From NCBI GenBank assembly GCA_934307335.1, contig CAKRCL010000038.1, positions 1 to 16,582 of the forward strand: 16,582 bases of DNA. Direction: 5' to 3'. The notes beneath the pieces were generated by a model. It saw only the letters and a program-made list of their open reading frames with translations. It had not been told where the DNA came from and made no database searches. This document shows, one piece after another, positions 7,718-14,460 of the stretch. How positions within the stretch are numbered: position 1 is the stretch's first letter; each line of letters opens with the position of its first letter. The position numbers and the translations under genes were made by a program. Origin of the DNA: an uncultured Dorea sp. GTDB taxonomy: Bacteria > Bacillota > Clostridia > Lachnospirales > Lachnospiraceae.

Positions 7718-7852
7718 ACTAAAACCCCCTTATTATAAGACTTGTTGTATTGCAGAACAAAATAAAAGCAATTTGTAAATAGCATTGCTGTGTTCTGCCT
7801 GTCCTAAGGATAACATACGAAAATTGCAAAAAAAGTCAAAACATGGAGGTGT

Positions 7853-7886
7853 AAAAAAAGAATGTCCCGGGAAGGAACATTCTTTT
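7853..7886 (-). terminator. Intrinsic terminator of the ferredoxin gene
   Basis: Read on the minus strand, AAAAGAATGT pairs with ACATTCTTTT (10 bp). The stem extends by T-G and two C-G pairs to a TTCCC loop, and the right arm merges into a run of seven T residues. It lies 34 bp past the ferredoxin stop and ahead of the next minus-strand gene. The plus-strand reading has only TTTTCT, so it is at best weakly bidirectional. Confidence 0.82.
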
Positions 7887-7920
7887 CTATGTGTTCTTTA
7901 ATTGTCTATGTGTGGAAATC

Positions 7921-8091
7921 TTATGCCTCAGAAATAGCGCTTACTGGGCACTGAGCTGCACATGCACCACAATCGATGCAAGCGTCAGCATTGATCTCGT
8001 ACTTGCCATCTCCTTCAGAAATAGCGCCTACTGGACATTCGCTCTCGCAGCTTCCACATGAAATACAATCATCGCTAATTACGTGTGCCAT
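7921..8091 (-). CDS. 2[4Fe-4S] clostridial-type ferredoxin
   Basis: This 56-residue cytoplasmic electron carrier holds two [4Fe-4S] clusters and would pass low-potential electrons between oxidoreductases such as pyruvate:ferredoxin oxidoreductase and hydrogenases. It reads MAHVISDDCISCGSCESECP and so on, with two CxxCxxCxxxCP motifs: Cys9, 12, 15, 19 and Cys38, 41, 44, 48. The two halves are clearly related, and AIS follows each motif. Length equals that of classical clostridial ferredoxins. GGAGG (8105-8101) lies 9 nt before the ATG. It is monocistronic, with its own terminator downstream. The specific redox partner cannot be told from context. Confidence 0.95.
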   Translation of the reverse strand: MAHVISDDCISCGSCESECPVGAISEGDGKYEINADACIDCGACAAQCPVSAISEA

Positions 8092-8152
8092 GGGTAAATA
8101 CCTCCTTTTTCATAAATATGTTGAATAGACATAGACATTTTCGTCTGTTCAT

Positions 8153-8181
8153 ATCATAATACAAAAAAAACAATTATACAA
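8153..8181 (-). promoter_or_regulatory. Candidate ferredoxin promoter
   Basis: On the minus strand TTGTAT (8181-8176) and TATGAT (8158-8153) are 17 bp apart, about 60 bp before the start codon. The surrounding DNA is very AT-rich with A/T runs, which may act as an UP-type element. The -35 matches only weakly, and another TATAAT on the same strand at about 8178-8173 competes for the call. Confidence 0.4.
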
Positions 8182-8265
8182 GCAATATATTGTGAAAAAA
8201 ATAATCAATAATTAAGTGGAGAGTAAGATTTAAGAAATTCTTTAAAAAATTTTTCAAGATTTTTT

Positions 8266-8284
8266 CACCAATATGGTGTATAGT
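8266..8284 (+). promoter_or_regulatory. Candidate -10 element with adjoining operator-like dyad for the binding-protein gene
   Basis: CACCA-ATA-TGGTG (8266-8278) is a perfect 5-bp dyad touching a TATAGT -10-like hexamer (8279-8284). The position about 80 bp before the lipoprotein start suits a regulated promoter. No good -35 is found at 17 bp. A rival pair, TTCACC (8264-8269) and TAAAGT (8287-8292), has the right spacing but weaker hexamers. Confidence 0.33.
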
Positions 8285-8364
8285 GTTAAAGTGAAAAATA
8301 AGATGCACAGATTAGAATGGAAAATTTTAAGAAAACAATGACGATTGTTAAGGGAGTTGGTATT

Positions 8365-9549
8365 ATGAAAAAAAGATGCAAGATGATCATCGCGCTGCTT
8401 AGCGCAGCTATGGTGCTGACTGCATGTGCGGGAAATACGTCAGACAGCAATCATAAGAAAACAGAAGAAACTAAGACGCAGGAAAATTCAGAGAATAAGA
8501 AAGACACTTCTGCGGATGAAGAAACAAAAGCTTACCAGGCAAAACTGGATATGATTGAACCGGCAGCTTATCGCGATGCAAGTGGACTTGCATTGGAGGA
8601 AGGTGCTTATATTTCTATTATCGGAAAAGCAGCTAGTGGAGATTTTTGGGATGAAGTAAAGAAAGGTGCTGAGCAGGCGGGAAAGGATATTAATGAACAG
8701 CTCGGGTATAAAGGCAAAAAAGCAGTCAAAGTTGTATTTAGCGGCCCGTCAGATAAAGATAATGTAGATGAGCAGGTGAATATTCTAGACGAGGAATTGT
8801 CACGTTATCCGGCTGCGCTGGCTATTTCTATTGCAGATGCCAAGGCATGTGAGGTTCAGTTCGATCAGGCCGGATGGAATGAAACACCAATTGTGACATT
8901 TGATTCGAGCAGTGATTATCCGGGATTAAGCGCATTTGTTTCTACAGACAATAGTGCAAGTGCAACCGAGGCGGCAGAACATCTGGCAGAAATTATGGGT
9001 GATTCTGGAGAAGTCATGCTTTTTGTACAAGACTCAAAATCGCAGGTGGCACAGACAAGAGAAAATGCATTTATAAGTCAGATACAGAGTGCACATCCGA
9101 ACATTACGATTGTAGAGACGTACCATATGGATCAGCTCGATGCTTACAGACAGCAGATGATACAGGAGGCTGCAACAGATAAAGAGGCAGCAGATATCAC
9201 AGAAGAGGAAGTGGTTGATTATCTTTTTGCAAAGCACCCAAACGTAAAAGGATGTTTTGCAAGTAATAGTGACGCTATGGAGCTGGTACTTGACGAGATG
9301 GAACGAAAAGAGAATGTTTCTCCATTTGTGGTAGGTTATGATGTGAATAAGAATTCTTTGGAGGCTCTGGAAGCTGGAAAAATTGATGGCTTGATCGTGC
9401 AGAATCCATTTGGCATGGGATATGCAGCAACGATTGCTTCTGCGAGAGCAGCACTGAATATGGGAAATGAAGCATTTGTCAATACGGGATATACATGGGT
9501 GACGAAGAGCAATCTGAATGATGATGCAATACAGAACATTTTGAATTAG
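8365..9549 (+). CDS. Sugar-binding lipoprotein (periplasmic binding protein type 1, RbsB/MglB-like)
   Basis: This is a solute-binding lipoprotein expected on the outer face of the membrane, where such proteins hand a sugar to an ABC importer or a sensor. Of 394 residues, 1-20 form a signal peptide ending in a lipobox LTAC with Cys21 as the lipidated residue. A charged Lys/Glu/Asn-rich linker follows (about 22-55), then a two-lobed type 1 binding fold with YISIIGKAASGDFWDEVKKGAEQAG, PIVTFDSSSDYPGLSAFVSTDN and GCFASNSDAMELVLDEM. ATG at 8365 is chosen over 8317 because AAGGGAG (8350-8356) precedes it and the signal peptide starts there. No permease or ATPase gene lies nearby, so the ligand and partner are unknown. 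Confidence 0.86.
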   Translation: MKKRCKMIIALLSAAMVLTACAGNTSDSNHKKTEETKTQENSENKKDTSADEETKAYQAKLDMIEPAAYRDASGLALEEGAYISIIGKAASGDFWDEVKKGAEQAGKDINEQLGYKGKKAVKVVFSGPSDKDNVDEQVNILDEELSRYPAALAISIADAKACEVQFDQAGWNETPIVTFDSSSDYPGLSAFVSTDNSASATEAAEHLAEIMGDSGEVMLFVQDSKSQVAQTRENAFISQIQSAHPNITIVETYHMDQLDAYRQQMIQEAATDKEAADITEEEVVDYLFAKHPNVKGCFASNSDAMELVLDEMERKENVSPFVVGYDVNKNSLEALEAGKIDGLIVQNPFGMGYAATIASARAALNMGNEAFVNTGYTWVTKSNLNDDAIQNILN

Positions 9550-9600
9550 AATGTGTAAGTAGAATTTTAGAGATCATGAGAGTAGTATGAGGAAATGAAT

Positions 9601-10395
9601 ATGATTACAAGTACGTCAAATGCAAAAGTCAAAAGACTGGTCAATATGCGAAAAAAGAGAAAGTTAAGAGATGAAGAAGGATTATTCATCGTAGAAGGGA
9701 TTCGAATGTTCCGGGAAGTACCCAAAAATCGTCTGGTTGAGGTCTATGTATCAGAAGAGTTTTGGGGCAAGGAGCGAAAAGCCGTAGAACAGATTCTCTC
9801 AGGAACAAGTGTAAAGCCAGAGATTCTTGCAGATTTTGTGTTTGAATATATATCTGATACAAAAACACCACAGGGAATTTTGTGTCTGGTACGGCAGAAA
9901 AGCTATGATATTTCTGAGATTACAAATAGAAAAGATGCAAATGCTCCATTACTTATCGTATTGGATCAGATACAAGATCCGGGAAATCTCGGGACAATTG
10001 TCCGGACAGCAGAAGGAGCAGGGGTGACTGGAATTGTGTTGAGTTCAGATTGTGTAGATATGTATAATCCGAAAGTTGTGCGTTCTACAATGGGAGCAGC
10101 TTACCGTGTTCCATTTTGTTATGTAGAAGATCTGGCGAAGGAAGTCGAACAGATGAAAGAAGCAGGAATCTGCACTTATGCAGCGCATCTGGAAGGAAAG
10201 AATTCATATGACGAAGAAGATTATCGTGGAGCCAGTGCATTTTTAATTGGAAATGAAGGAAATGGACTTCGTGATGAAGTGGCAAAGCAGGCGCAGGTGT
10301 ATATCCGTATTCCGATGAAGGGACAGGTAGAGTCTTTAAATGCGGCAATAGCAACAGCAATTCTGACTTTTGAGGCGGCAAGACAGAGAAGATAG
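9601..10395 (+). CDS. TrmH/SpoU-family RNA 2'-O-ribose methyltransferase
   Basis: It is expected to methylate a ribose 2'-OH in rRNA or tRNA using S-adenosylmethionine through a knotted SPOUT fold. The 264-residue product has an N-terminal substrate-binding domain beginning MITSTSNAKVKRL (1-100). The catalytic domain carries motif 1 LDQIQDPGNLGTIVRTAEGA with Arg135, motif 2 NPKVVRSTMGA (156-166) and motif 3 IGNEGNGL (216-223) plus IPMKGQVESLNAAIA (237-251). The start at 9601 is preferred to ATG at 9595 because GAGG (9589-9592) is 8 nt from the former and only 2 nt from the latter. It resembles RlmB/YsgA-type enzymes; the exact modified base is not readable. No clear terminator lies between it and the upstream gene. 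Confidence 0.92.
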   Translation: MITSTSNAKVKRLVNMRKKRKLRDEEGLFIVEGIRMFREVPKNRLVEVYVSEEFWGKERKAVEQILSGTSVKPEILADFVFEYISDTKTPQGILCLVRQKSYDISEITNRKDANAPLLIVLDQIQDPGNLGTIVRTAEGAGVTGIVLSSDCVDMYNPKVVRSTMGAAYRVPFCYVEDLAKEVEQMKEAGICTYAAHLEGKNSYDEEDYRGASAFLIGNEGNGLRDEVAKQAQVYIRIPMKGQVESLNAAIATAILTFEAARQRR

Positions 10396-10484
10396 TTGCA
10401 TTATCGGTATTCGTTGCTTTCTTATAAAAAGTATAGTAAACTTATGCTAAGTCTAAAATTACATTATAAGAGGAGGGGCAGATT

Positions 10485-10925
10485 ATGCAGACAGTATGTT
10501 GGCTGGCCTTATTTGTACTTTTTTTGGTCATTGAGATCATTACGATGGGTCTTACGACAATCTGGTTTGCAGCAGGAGCGCTGGTGGCGTTTTTGGCTGC
10601 GATACTGGGATTTGGACTTGGCGTACAGATTGTCATCTTTGTGATTGTGTCACTGATACTTTTTGTTGTGACAAGACCGCTTGCGAAAAAGTATTTTAAT
10701 CAGGAGAGGCAGAAGACGGGTGTGGAGCTTTTGATCGGACAAAAAGCACTTGTACTGGAGGATATTGATACGTTGGCTGCAAAAGGCCGTGTAGAAGTGC
10801 GAGGGCAGGAGTGGGCTGCAAAGACAGACGCCCCGGATGGAAAGATTCCGAAGAACACAGTTGTTGTGATCGATGGAATTCAAGGAGTAAAACTTATTGT
10901 AAGGAATGGAGAGGAGAAAGTATGA
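10485..10925 (+). CDS. NfeD-like membrane protein with C-terminal OB fold
   Basis: NfeD-like proteins are membrane partners of SPFH/stomatin proteins, and the gene pair is widely conserved. The 146-residue short form has three hydrophobic helices (about 5-20, 25-42 and 46-63), then a soluble OB-like domain (about 80-142) with ELLIGQKALVLEDID, GRVEVRGQEWAAKTD and TVVVIDGIQGVKLIV. It lacks the N-terminal ClpP-like protease domain of long NfeD proteins. GAGGAGGGG lies just ahead of the ATG. The 3' end overlaps the next gene by ATGA, so the two are translationally coupled. A weak promoter pair, TTGCTT and TAAACT 17 bp apart (10414-10442), may drive both genes. Confidence 0.9.
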   Translation: MQTVCWLALFVLFLVIEIITMGLTTIWFAAGALVAFLAAILGFGLGVQIVIFVIVSLILFVVTRPLAKKYFNQERQKTGVELLIGQKALVLEDIDTLAAKGRVEVRGQEWAAKTDAPDGKIPKNTVVVIDGIQGVKLIVRNGEEKV

Positions 10926-11869
10926 TGGCAGCAGTTATGGGTGTATTTTTATTTATCATTTTAATCATTGTGGTCTTAGTATTGATTTCTTGTGTGAAGA
11001 TTGTAAGGCAGGCGCAGGCACTTGTAATTGAGCGTCTGGGAGCATATCAGGCAACCTGGAGTACCGGACTTCATTTTAAGCTTCCGATCGTGGACCGCGT
11101 TGCAAGAAGAGTGGATATGAAAGAGCAGGTTGTAGATTTTGCACCGCAGCCGGTTATCACAAAAGATAATGTAACGATGAGAATTGATACAGTTGTGTTT
11201 TATCAGATTACAGATCCAAAGATGTTCTGTTATGGAGTTGCCAATCCGATTATGGCGATTGAGAATCTGACAGCTACAACACTTCGTAATATTATCGGAG
11301 ATCTGGAGCTGGATCAGACCCTGACTTCCCGTGAGACAATTAATACGAAGATGCGAGCATCTTTGGATGTTGCAACTGATCCATGGGGAATCAAGGTAAA
11401 TCGAGTAGAGCTTAAGAATATTATTCCTCCTGCAGCGATCCAGGATGCTATGGAGAAACAGATGAAAGCTGAGCGTGAGAGACGTGAGGCAATCCTTCGT
11501 GCTGAAGGAGAAAAGAAATCTACAATCCTTGTTGCGGAAGGCCATAAAGAATCTGCAATTCTGGATGCAGAGGCTGAGAAACAGGCAGCAATTCTTCGTG
11601 CAGAGGCTAAAAAGGAAGCTATGATCCGTGAGGCCGAAGGTCAGGCTGAGGCAATCATGAAAGTACAGCAGGCAAATGCAGATGGTATCCGATTCTTGAA
11701 GGAAGCAGGCGCTGACGAGGCAGTTCTTACAATGAAGAGTCTGGATGCATTTGCAAAAGCGGCAGACGGAAAGGCTACTAAGATCATTATTCCGTCTGAA
11801 ATCCAGGGAATCGCAGGACTGGTAAAGAGTATAAAAGAAGTTGCAGTTGACGATAGTAAAAACGAGTAA
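10922..11869 (+). CDS. SPFH/band 7 (stomatin/paraslipin-like) membrane protein
   Basis: SPFH proteins form large oligomeric cages on membranes and organise microdomains or associated proteases. The 315-residue product has one N-terminal membrane segment (about 3-24), an SPFH domain (about 25-185: [70 protein letters not shown]) and a coiled coil with five exact-length 11-residue repeats (190-244). A C-terminal tail completes it. It belongs with QmcA/HflC-like paraslipins by pattern. The start overlaps the nfeD-like stop as ATGATG; AGGAG (10912-10916) favours either 10922 or 10925. Coupling to NfeD supports a shared membrane complex. Confidence 0.92.
   Translation: MMAAVMGVFLFIILIIVVLVLISCVKIVRQAQALVIERLGAYQATWSTGLHFKLPIVDRVARRVDMKEQVVDFAPQPVITKDNVTMRIDTVVFYQITDPKMFCYGVANPIMAIENLTATTLRNIIGDLELDQTLTSRETINTKMRASLDVATDPWGIKVNRVELKNIIPPAAIQDAMEKQMKAERERREAILRAEGEKKSTILVAEGHKESAILDAEAEKQAAILRAEAKKEAMIREAEGQAEAIMKVQQANADGIRFLKEAGADEAVLTMKSLDAFAKAADGKATKIIIPSEIQGIAGLVKSIKEVAVDDSKNE
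11489..11653 (+). repeat. Five tandem 33-bp repeats encoding hendecads in the SPFH protein
   Basis: Residues 190-244 fall into five consecutive 11-residue units: [44 protein letters not shown] and [11 protein letters not shown]. The shared pattern is x-I-x-x-A-E-x-x-x-x-[SA]. An 11-residue period gives a nearly straight, right-handed coiled coil. Nucleotide identity between units is only partial, so these are old protein-level repeats and not a recent DNA duplication. Confidence 0.85.
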
Positions 11870-11895
11870 TATACAGAAAGAAGGACATAAGAGAG

Positions 11896-12888
11896 ATGGA
11901 TTTAAAAGGAAGACATTTTCTGACACTGAAAGATTTTACAACAGAAGAGATTATTTATATGTTGGATTTAGCAGCAGATCTCAAGGATAAGAAGAAAAAA
12001 GGGATTCCGGTTGATAAATACAGAGGCATGAATGTAGCACTGGTTTTTGAAAAGACAAGTACAAGAACACGTTGTGCATTTGAAGTGGCAGCACATGATA
12101 TGGGTATGGGAACTACTTATCTGGATCCGACAGGATCTCAGATCGGTAAGAAAGAGAGTATTGAAGATACAGCGAGAGTACTTGGAAGAATGTTCGATGG
12201 AATAGAATATCGTGGGTTTGGACAGGAGATTGTTGAAGAACTTGCAAAATATGCAGGAGTTCCGGTATGGAATGGATTGACGAATGAATATCATCCGACT
12301 CAGATGCTAGCAGATATGTTGACGATTCGTGAGCATTTCGGACATTTAAAAGGAATTAAATTAGTATACATGGGTGATGCCAGATACAATATGGGTAACT
12401 CTCTTATGATTGCATGCGCAAAGCTGGGAATGCACTTTGTAGCATGCACATCTAAGAATTATTTCCCGAATGCAGAGCTTGTTGAGACCTGCCAGGGATA
12501 TGCAAAAGAAAGCGGAGCAACAATTACGCTGACCGAAGATGTTGAGAGTGCTACAAAAGGCGCAGATGTTATATACACAGATGTGTGGGTATCTATGGGA
12601 GAGCCTGATGAAGTATGGGAAGAACGTATCCGTGAACTGTCTCCTTATAAAGTAACTAAGAAGGTTATGGAGAATGCCGGAGAACAGGCAATCTTCCTTC
12701 ACTGTCTGCCAGCTTTTCATGATCTTAAGACAAAGATTGGCAAGCAGATTTATGAGAAATATGGTCTGACAGATATGGAAGTAACGGATGAAGTGTTTGA
12801 GTCTTCACAGTCAAAAGTATTTGATGAGGCAGAGAATCGTATGCATACTATCAAGGCAGTTATGGTTGCAACACTTGGCGAAAGATAA
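11896..12888 (+). CDS. argF: Ornithine carbamoyltransferase
   Basis: It transfers the carbamoyl group from carbamoyl phosphate to ornithine, giving citrulline in arginine synthesis, or the reverse in arginine catabolism. The 330-residue product contains the carbamoyl-phosphate loop STRTR (55-59), HPTQ (133-136), DVWVSMGE (229-236) for ornithine and HCLP (269-272) with the catalytic Cys270. [30 protein letters not shown] near the end is typical of ornithine rather than aspartate or putrescine enzymes. AAGGA (11881-11885) is the ribosome binding site. No other arginine or arc gene is adjacent, so anabolic versus catabolic use cannot be decided. It follows the SPFH gene after only 26 nt and may share its transcript. 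Confidence 0.94.
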   Translation: MDLKGRHFLTLKDFTTEEIIYMLDLAADLKDKKKKGIPVDKYRGMNVALVFEKTSTRTRCAFEVAAHDMGMGTTYLDPTGSQIGKKESIEDTARVLGRMFDGIEYRGFGQEIVEELAKYAGVPVWNGLTNEYHPTQMLADMLTIREHFGHLKGIKLVYMGDARYNMGNSLMIACAKLGMHFVACTSKNYFPNAELVETCQGYAKESGATITLTEDVESATKGADVIYTDVWVSMGEPDEVWEERIRELSPYKVTKKVMENAGEQAIFLHCLPAFHDLKTKIGKQIYEKYGLTDMEVTDEVFESSQSKVFDEAENRMHTIKAVMVATLGER

Positions 12889-12934
12889 GACATTCAGGAG
12901 AATTTTAAGAAAAAAGATTAAGAAGAGATAGAAG

Positions 12935-13915
12935 ATGAAATCAGAAATATTACGCTTATTAAAAGAAAGTAATGATTACATCTCCGGACAGCAGTTGTGT
13001 GACAGATTTCATGTATCCAGAACCGCTGTCTGGAAGGCAATAGAGCAACTGAAAAAAGAAGGTTATGAGATAGAGGCGGTGCGCAATAGAGGGTACCGCC
13101 TTCTCGACAGTCCGGACATTATGTCGGAGACAGAGATAAAGAGTCTTATGGAGACAGAATGGGCCGGAAAAGAAGTGCTTTATTTTGATGAGATTGATTC
13201 CACGAATAATCGTGCAAAAGAGCTTGGAGAAAAGGACGGGACTCATGGAACACTTCTTGTGGCAGACCGTCAGGTTGCCGGTAAAGGGAGACGAGGACGT
13301 GTATGGGAATCACCAAAAGGAATTAGTATTTATATGACAATTTTACTTCGTCCACAGTTGATCCCGACAAAAGCGCCGATGTTGACTCTCGTTATGGCAC
13401 AGAGTGTGGCAGAGGGAATTCGTGATGTGACAGGTATGGAGGTTGGAATCAAGTGGCCAAATGATATTGTCATGAATAAGAAGAAAGTCTGTGGAATTCT
13501 GACAGAGATGAGTACAGAAATTGATTACATTAATTATGTGGTGATTGGTGTAGGAATTAATGTTAATCAGAAGTCATTTGATGAAGAATTGAAAGATAAA
13601 GCAACGTCACTTATGATTGAGACAGGGACTCCGGTAAAACGTTCGGCATTGATTGCAGCTGTTATGAAGCATTTTGAAAAGAATTATACGATTTTTATGG
13701 AACGTGGAGATCTGTCGGGTTTGCAAGAGAGTTATAATCAGATGCTTGTAAACCGTGGAAAAGAAGTAAGAATTCTGGAACCGGGACATGAGTATAATGC
13801 GATAGCTTCTGGAATCAATGAGACAGGCGAATTGATCGTTCATACACCGGACGGGGAAGAAAAACATATTTTCGCAGGAGAAGTATCTGTACGTGGAATT
13901 TATGGATATGTGTAA
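12935..13915 (+). CDS. birA: Bifunctional biotin-protein ligase and biotin repressor
   Basis: BirA activates biotin with ATP and attaches it to a lysine of biotin carboxyl carrier domains; the long form also binds DNA when loaded with biotinyl-AMP. The 326-residue product has an N-terminal winged helix (about 1-57, SGQQLCDRFHVSRTAVWKAIEQL). The ligase domain has the adenylate loop GKGRRGRVW (116-124) and KWPND (173-177) followed by Lys184 in KKVCG. A C-terminal SH3-like domain (about 275-325) follows. Upstream of the ATG only a weak AGAAGAGA is found, so expression may be low. No biotin biosynthesis or transport gene lies in the window, and no obvious BirA operator was seen near it. It is followed by the hairpin block. 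Confidence 0.94.
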   Translation: MKSEILRLLKESNDYISGQQLCDRFHVSRTAVWKAIEQLKKEGYEIEAVRNRGYRLLDSPDIMSETEIKSLMETEWAGKEVLYFDEIDSTNNRAKELGEKDGTHGTLLVADRQVAGKGRRGRVWESPKGISIYMTILLRPQLIPTKAPMLTLVMAQSVAEGIRDVTGMEVGIKWPNDIVMNKKKVCGILTEMSTEIDYINYVVIGVGINVNQKSFDEELKDKATSLMIETGTPVKRSALIAAVMKHFEKNYTIFMERGDLSGLQESYNQMLVNRGKEVRILEPGHEYNAIASGINETGELIVHTPDGEEKHIFAGEVSVRGIYGYV

Positions 13916-13920
13916 TAGCG

Positions 13921-14008
13921 TATATCAGCTGGGAGATGACTCCCACCTCTATAGGTGGTGAGAAACAAGCTGGTATCAGTGGTGGGAGTCAATCCCCCAG
14001 CTGATATA
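13921..14008 (+). repeat. Nested inverted repeat with competing hairpins (block part 1)
   Basis: TATATCAGCTGGG (13921-13933) pairs perfectly with 13996-14008 (13 bp). Inside it, TGACTCCCACC (13937-13947) pairs perfectly with GGTGGGAGTCA (13981-13991, 11 bp). A rival hairpin uses the same left arm: 13940-13947 with 13954-13962 (8 bp, one bulged T, loop TCTATA). AGCTGG at 13968-13973 can also take over pairing with the CCAGCT at 13997-14002. It starts 5 nt after the birA stop and has no T-tract. It could be a structured RNA, a folded 3' end, or the end of a small mobile element. Confidence 0.8.
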
Positions 14009-14022
14009 GCCTCCGGCAGGAT

Positions 14023-14076
14023 TGCAGAGGTGCGCAGTAGAAGTATGTCATGCAATTGCATGACGCGCACCTCGCA
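14023..14076 (+). repeat. Stem with embedded perfect 18-bp palindrome (block part 2)
   Basis: GAGGTGCGC (14027-14035) pairs perfectly with GCGCACCTC (14065-14073). The pairing extends outward over TGC/GCA with a single bulged A. Enclosed at its 3' side is GTCATGCAATTGCATGAC (14047-14064), a perfect 18-bp palindrome, which would fold as a 7-bp hairpin with an AATT loop. The two helices stack directly, and AGTAGAAGTAT (14036-14046) forms a one-sided 11-nt bulge. Confidence 0.8.
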
Positions 14077-14077
14077 G

Positions 14078-14099
14078 CAAGAATGCCGAGGCATTCTTG
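14078..14099 (+). repeat. Perfect 10-bp-arm hairpin (block part 3)
   Basis: CAAGAATGCC (14078-14087) and GGCATTCTTG (14090-14099) are exact reverse complements with 2 nt between, or nine pairs around a CGAG loop. AATTAAAC follows, so there is no proper U-tract. It lies 17 nt before the ribosome binding site of the next gene, leaving that site free. Confidence 0.75.
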
Positions 14100-14127
14100 A
14101 ATTAAACATTAATAAAAGGAGTAATTT

Positions 14128-14460
14128 ATGTATCAGGATAAAGTAGTACTTTGCGGTGCAAATTCATACGAAGAAAAATATTATCTGAATCCGGATTTTG
14201 AGAGACTTCCAGACCATGTGAAAGATGAGCTGAAAATCATGTGCGTACTGTATGTAAATGACGTAGGTGGAATTTTGACATTGGTATTTGAGGAAGATGG
14301 AGAACTTTGTTTTGAAGTAACTTCAGAAGATTTTGATCCGACATTTGACGAGATTGGAAGTCATTTGAAGATAAAGCAGTTACAGAGAGAGAAGCAGGAG
14401 CTCTTAGAGGCGTTGCAGTTATATTACCGGGTATTTTTCCTGGGAGAGGAGATGGAATAA
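14128..14460 (+). CDS. Conserved small acidic protein of unknown function, upstream of coaX
   Basis: The 110-residue product opens MYQDKVVLCGANSYEEKYYL and looks like a small Lachnospiraceae-type uncharacterised family; I recall similar proteins carrying a DUF label but cannot confirm one. It has no signal peptide or membrane helix. A predicted alpha/beta core (about 1-75, with LKIMCVLYVNDVGGILTLVFEEDGELCFEV) is followed by a long helix (80-110, IKQLQREKQELLEALQLYYRVFF). AAGGAG (14116-14121) gives a clear ribosome binding site after the hairpin block. Its stop codon directly abuts the coaX ATG, and it carries the coaX ribosome binding site, so the two are co-translated. Function is unknown. 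Confidence 0.85.
   Translation: MYQDKVVLCGANSYEEKYYLNPDFERLPDHVKDELKIMCVLYVNDVGGILTLVFEEDGELCFEVTSEDFDPTFDEIGSHLKIKQLQREKQELLEALQLYYRVFFLGEEME

Noticed and set aside
7862..7954. Short plus-strand frame preceded by GGAGGTG near 7845
   Set aside because: The ribosome-binding-like motif is suggestive, but the frame starts inside the ferredoxin terminator and is antisense to the ferredoxin gene; the product looks random.
10976..11926. Long 316-codon minus-strand frame opposite the SPFH gene
   Set aside because: It is the antisense shadow of a repetitive, strongly supported gene. The protein is Cys/Leu/Ser-rich with no recognisable domain and no ribosome binding site.
13921..14008. Intrinsic terminator of birA
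   Set aside because: The stem is strong, but it is followed by GCCTCCGG and not a run of T, so intrinsic termination is unlikely.
13900..14109. Reading frame of 69 codons on the minus strand across the same block
   Set aside because: It is explained by the inverted repeats, has no upstream ribosome binding site, and its composition looks random.
13921..14127. Known riboswitch or T-box before the coaX unit
   Set aside because: I saw no T-box AGGGTGGNACCGCG motif and no recognisable TPP, FMN, cobalamin, SAM or c-di-GMP core. The structure was kept as an unassigned hairpin block.
13955..14146. Reading frame of 63 codons on the plus strand across the hairpin block
   Set aside because: It runs through perfect inverted repeats, has no ribosome binding site, and overlaps the well-supported gene at 14128 in another frame.
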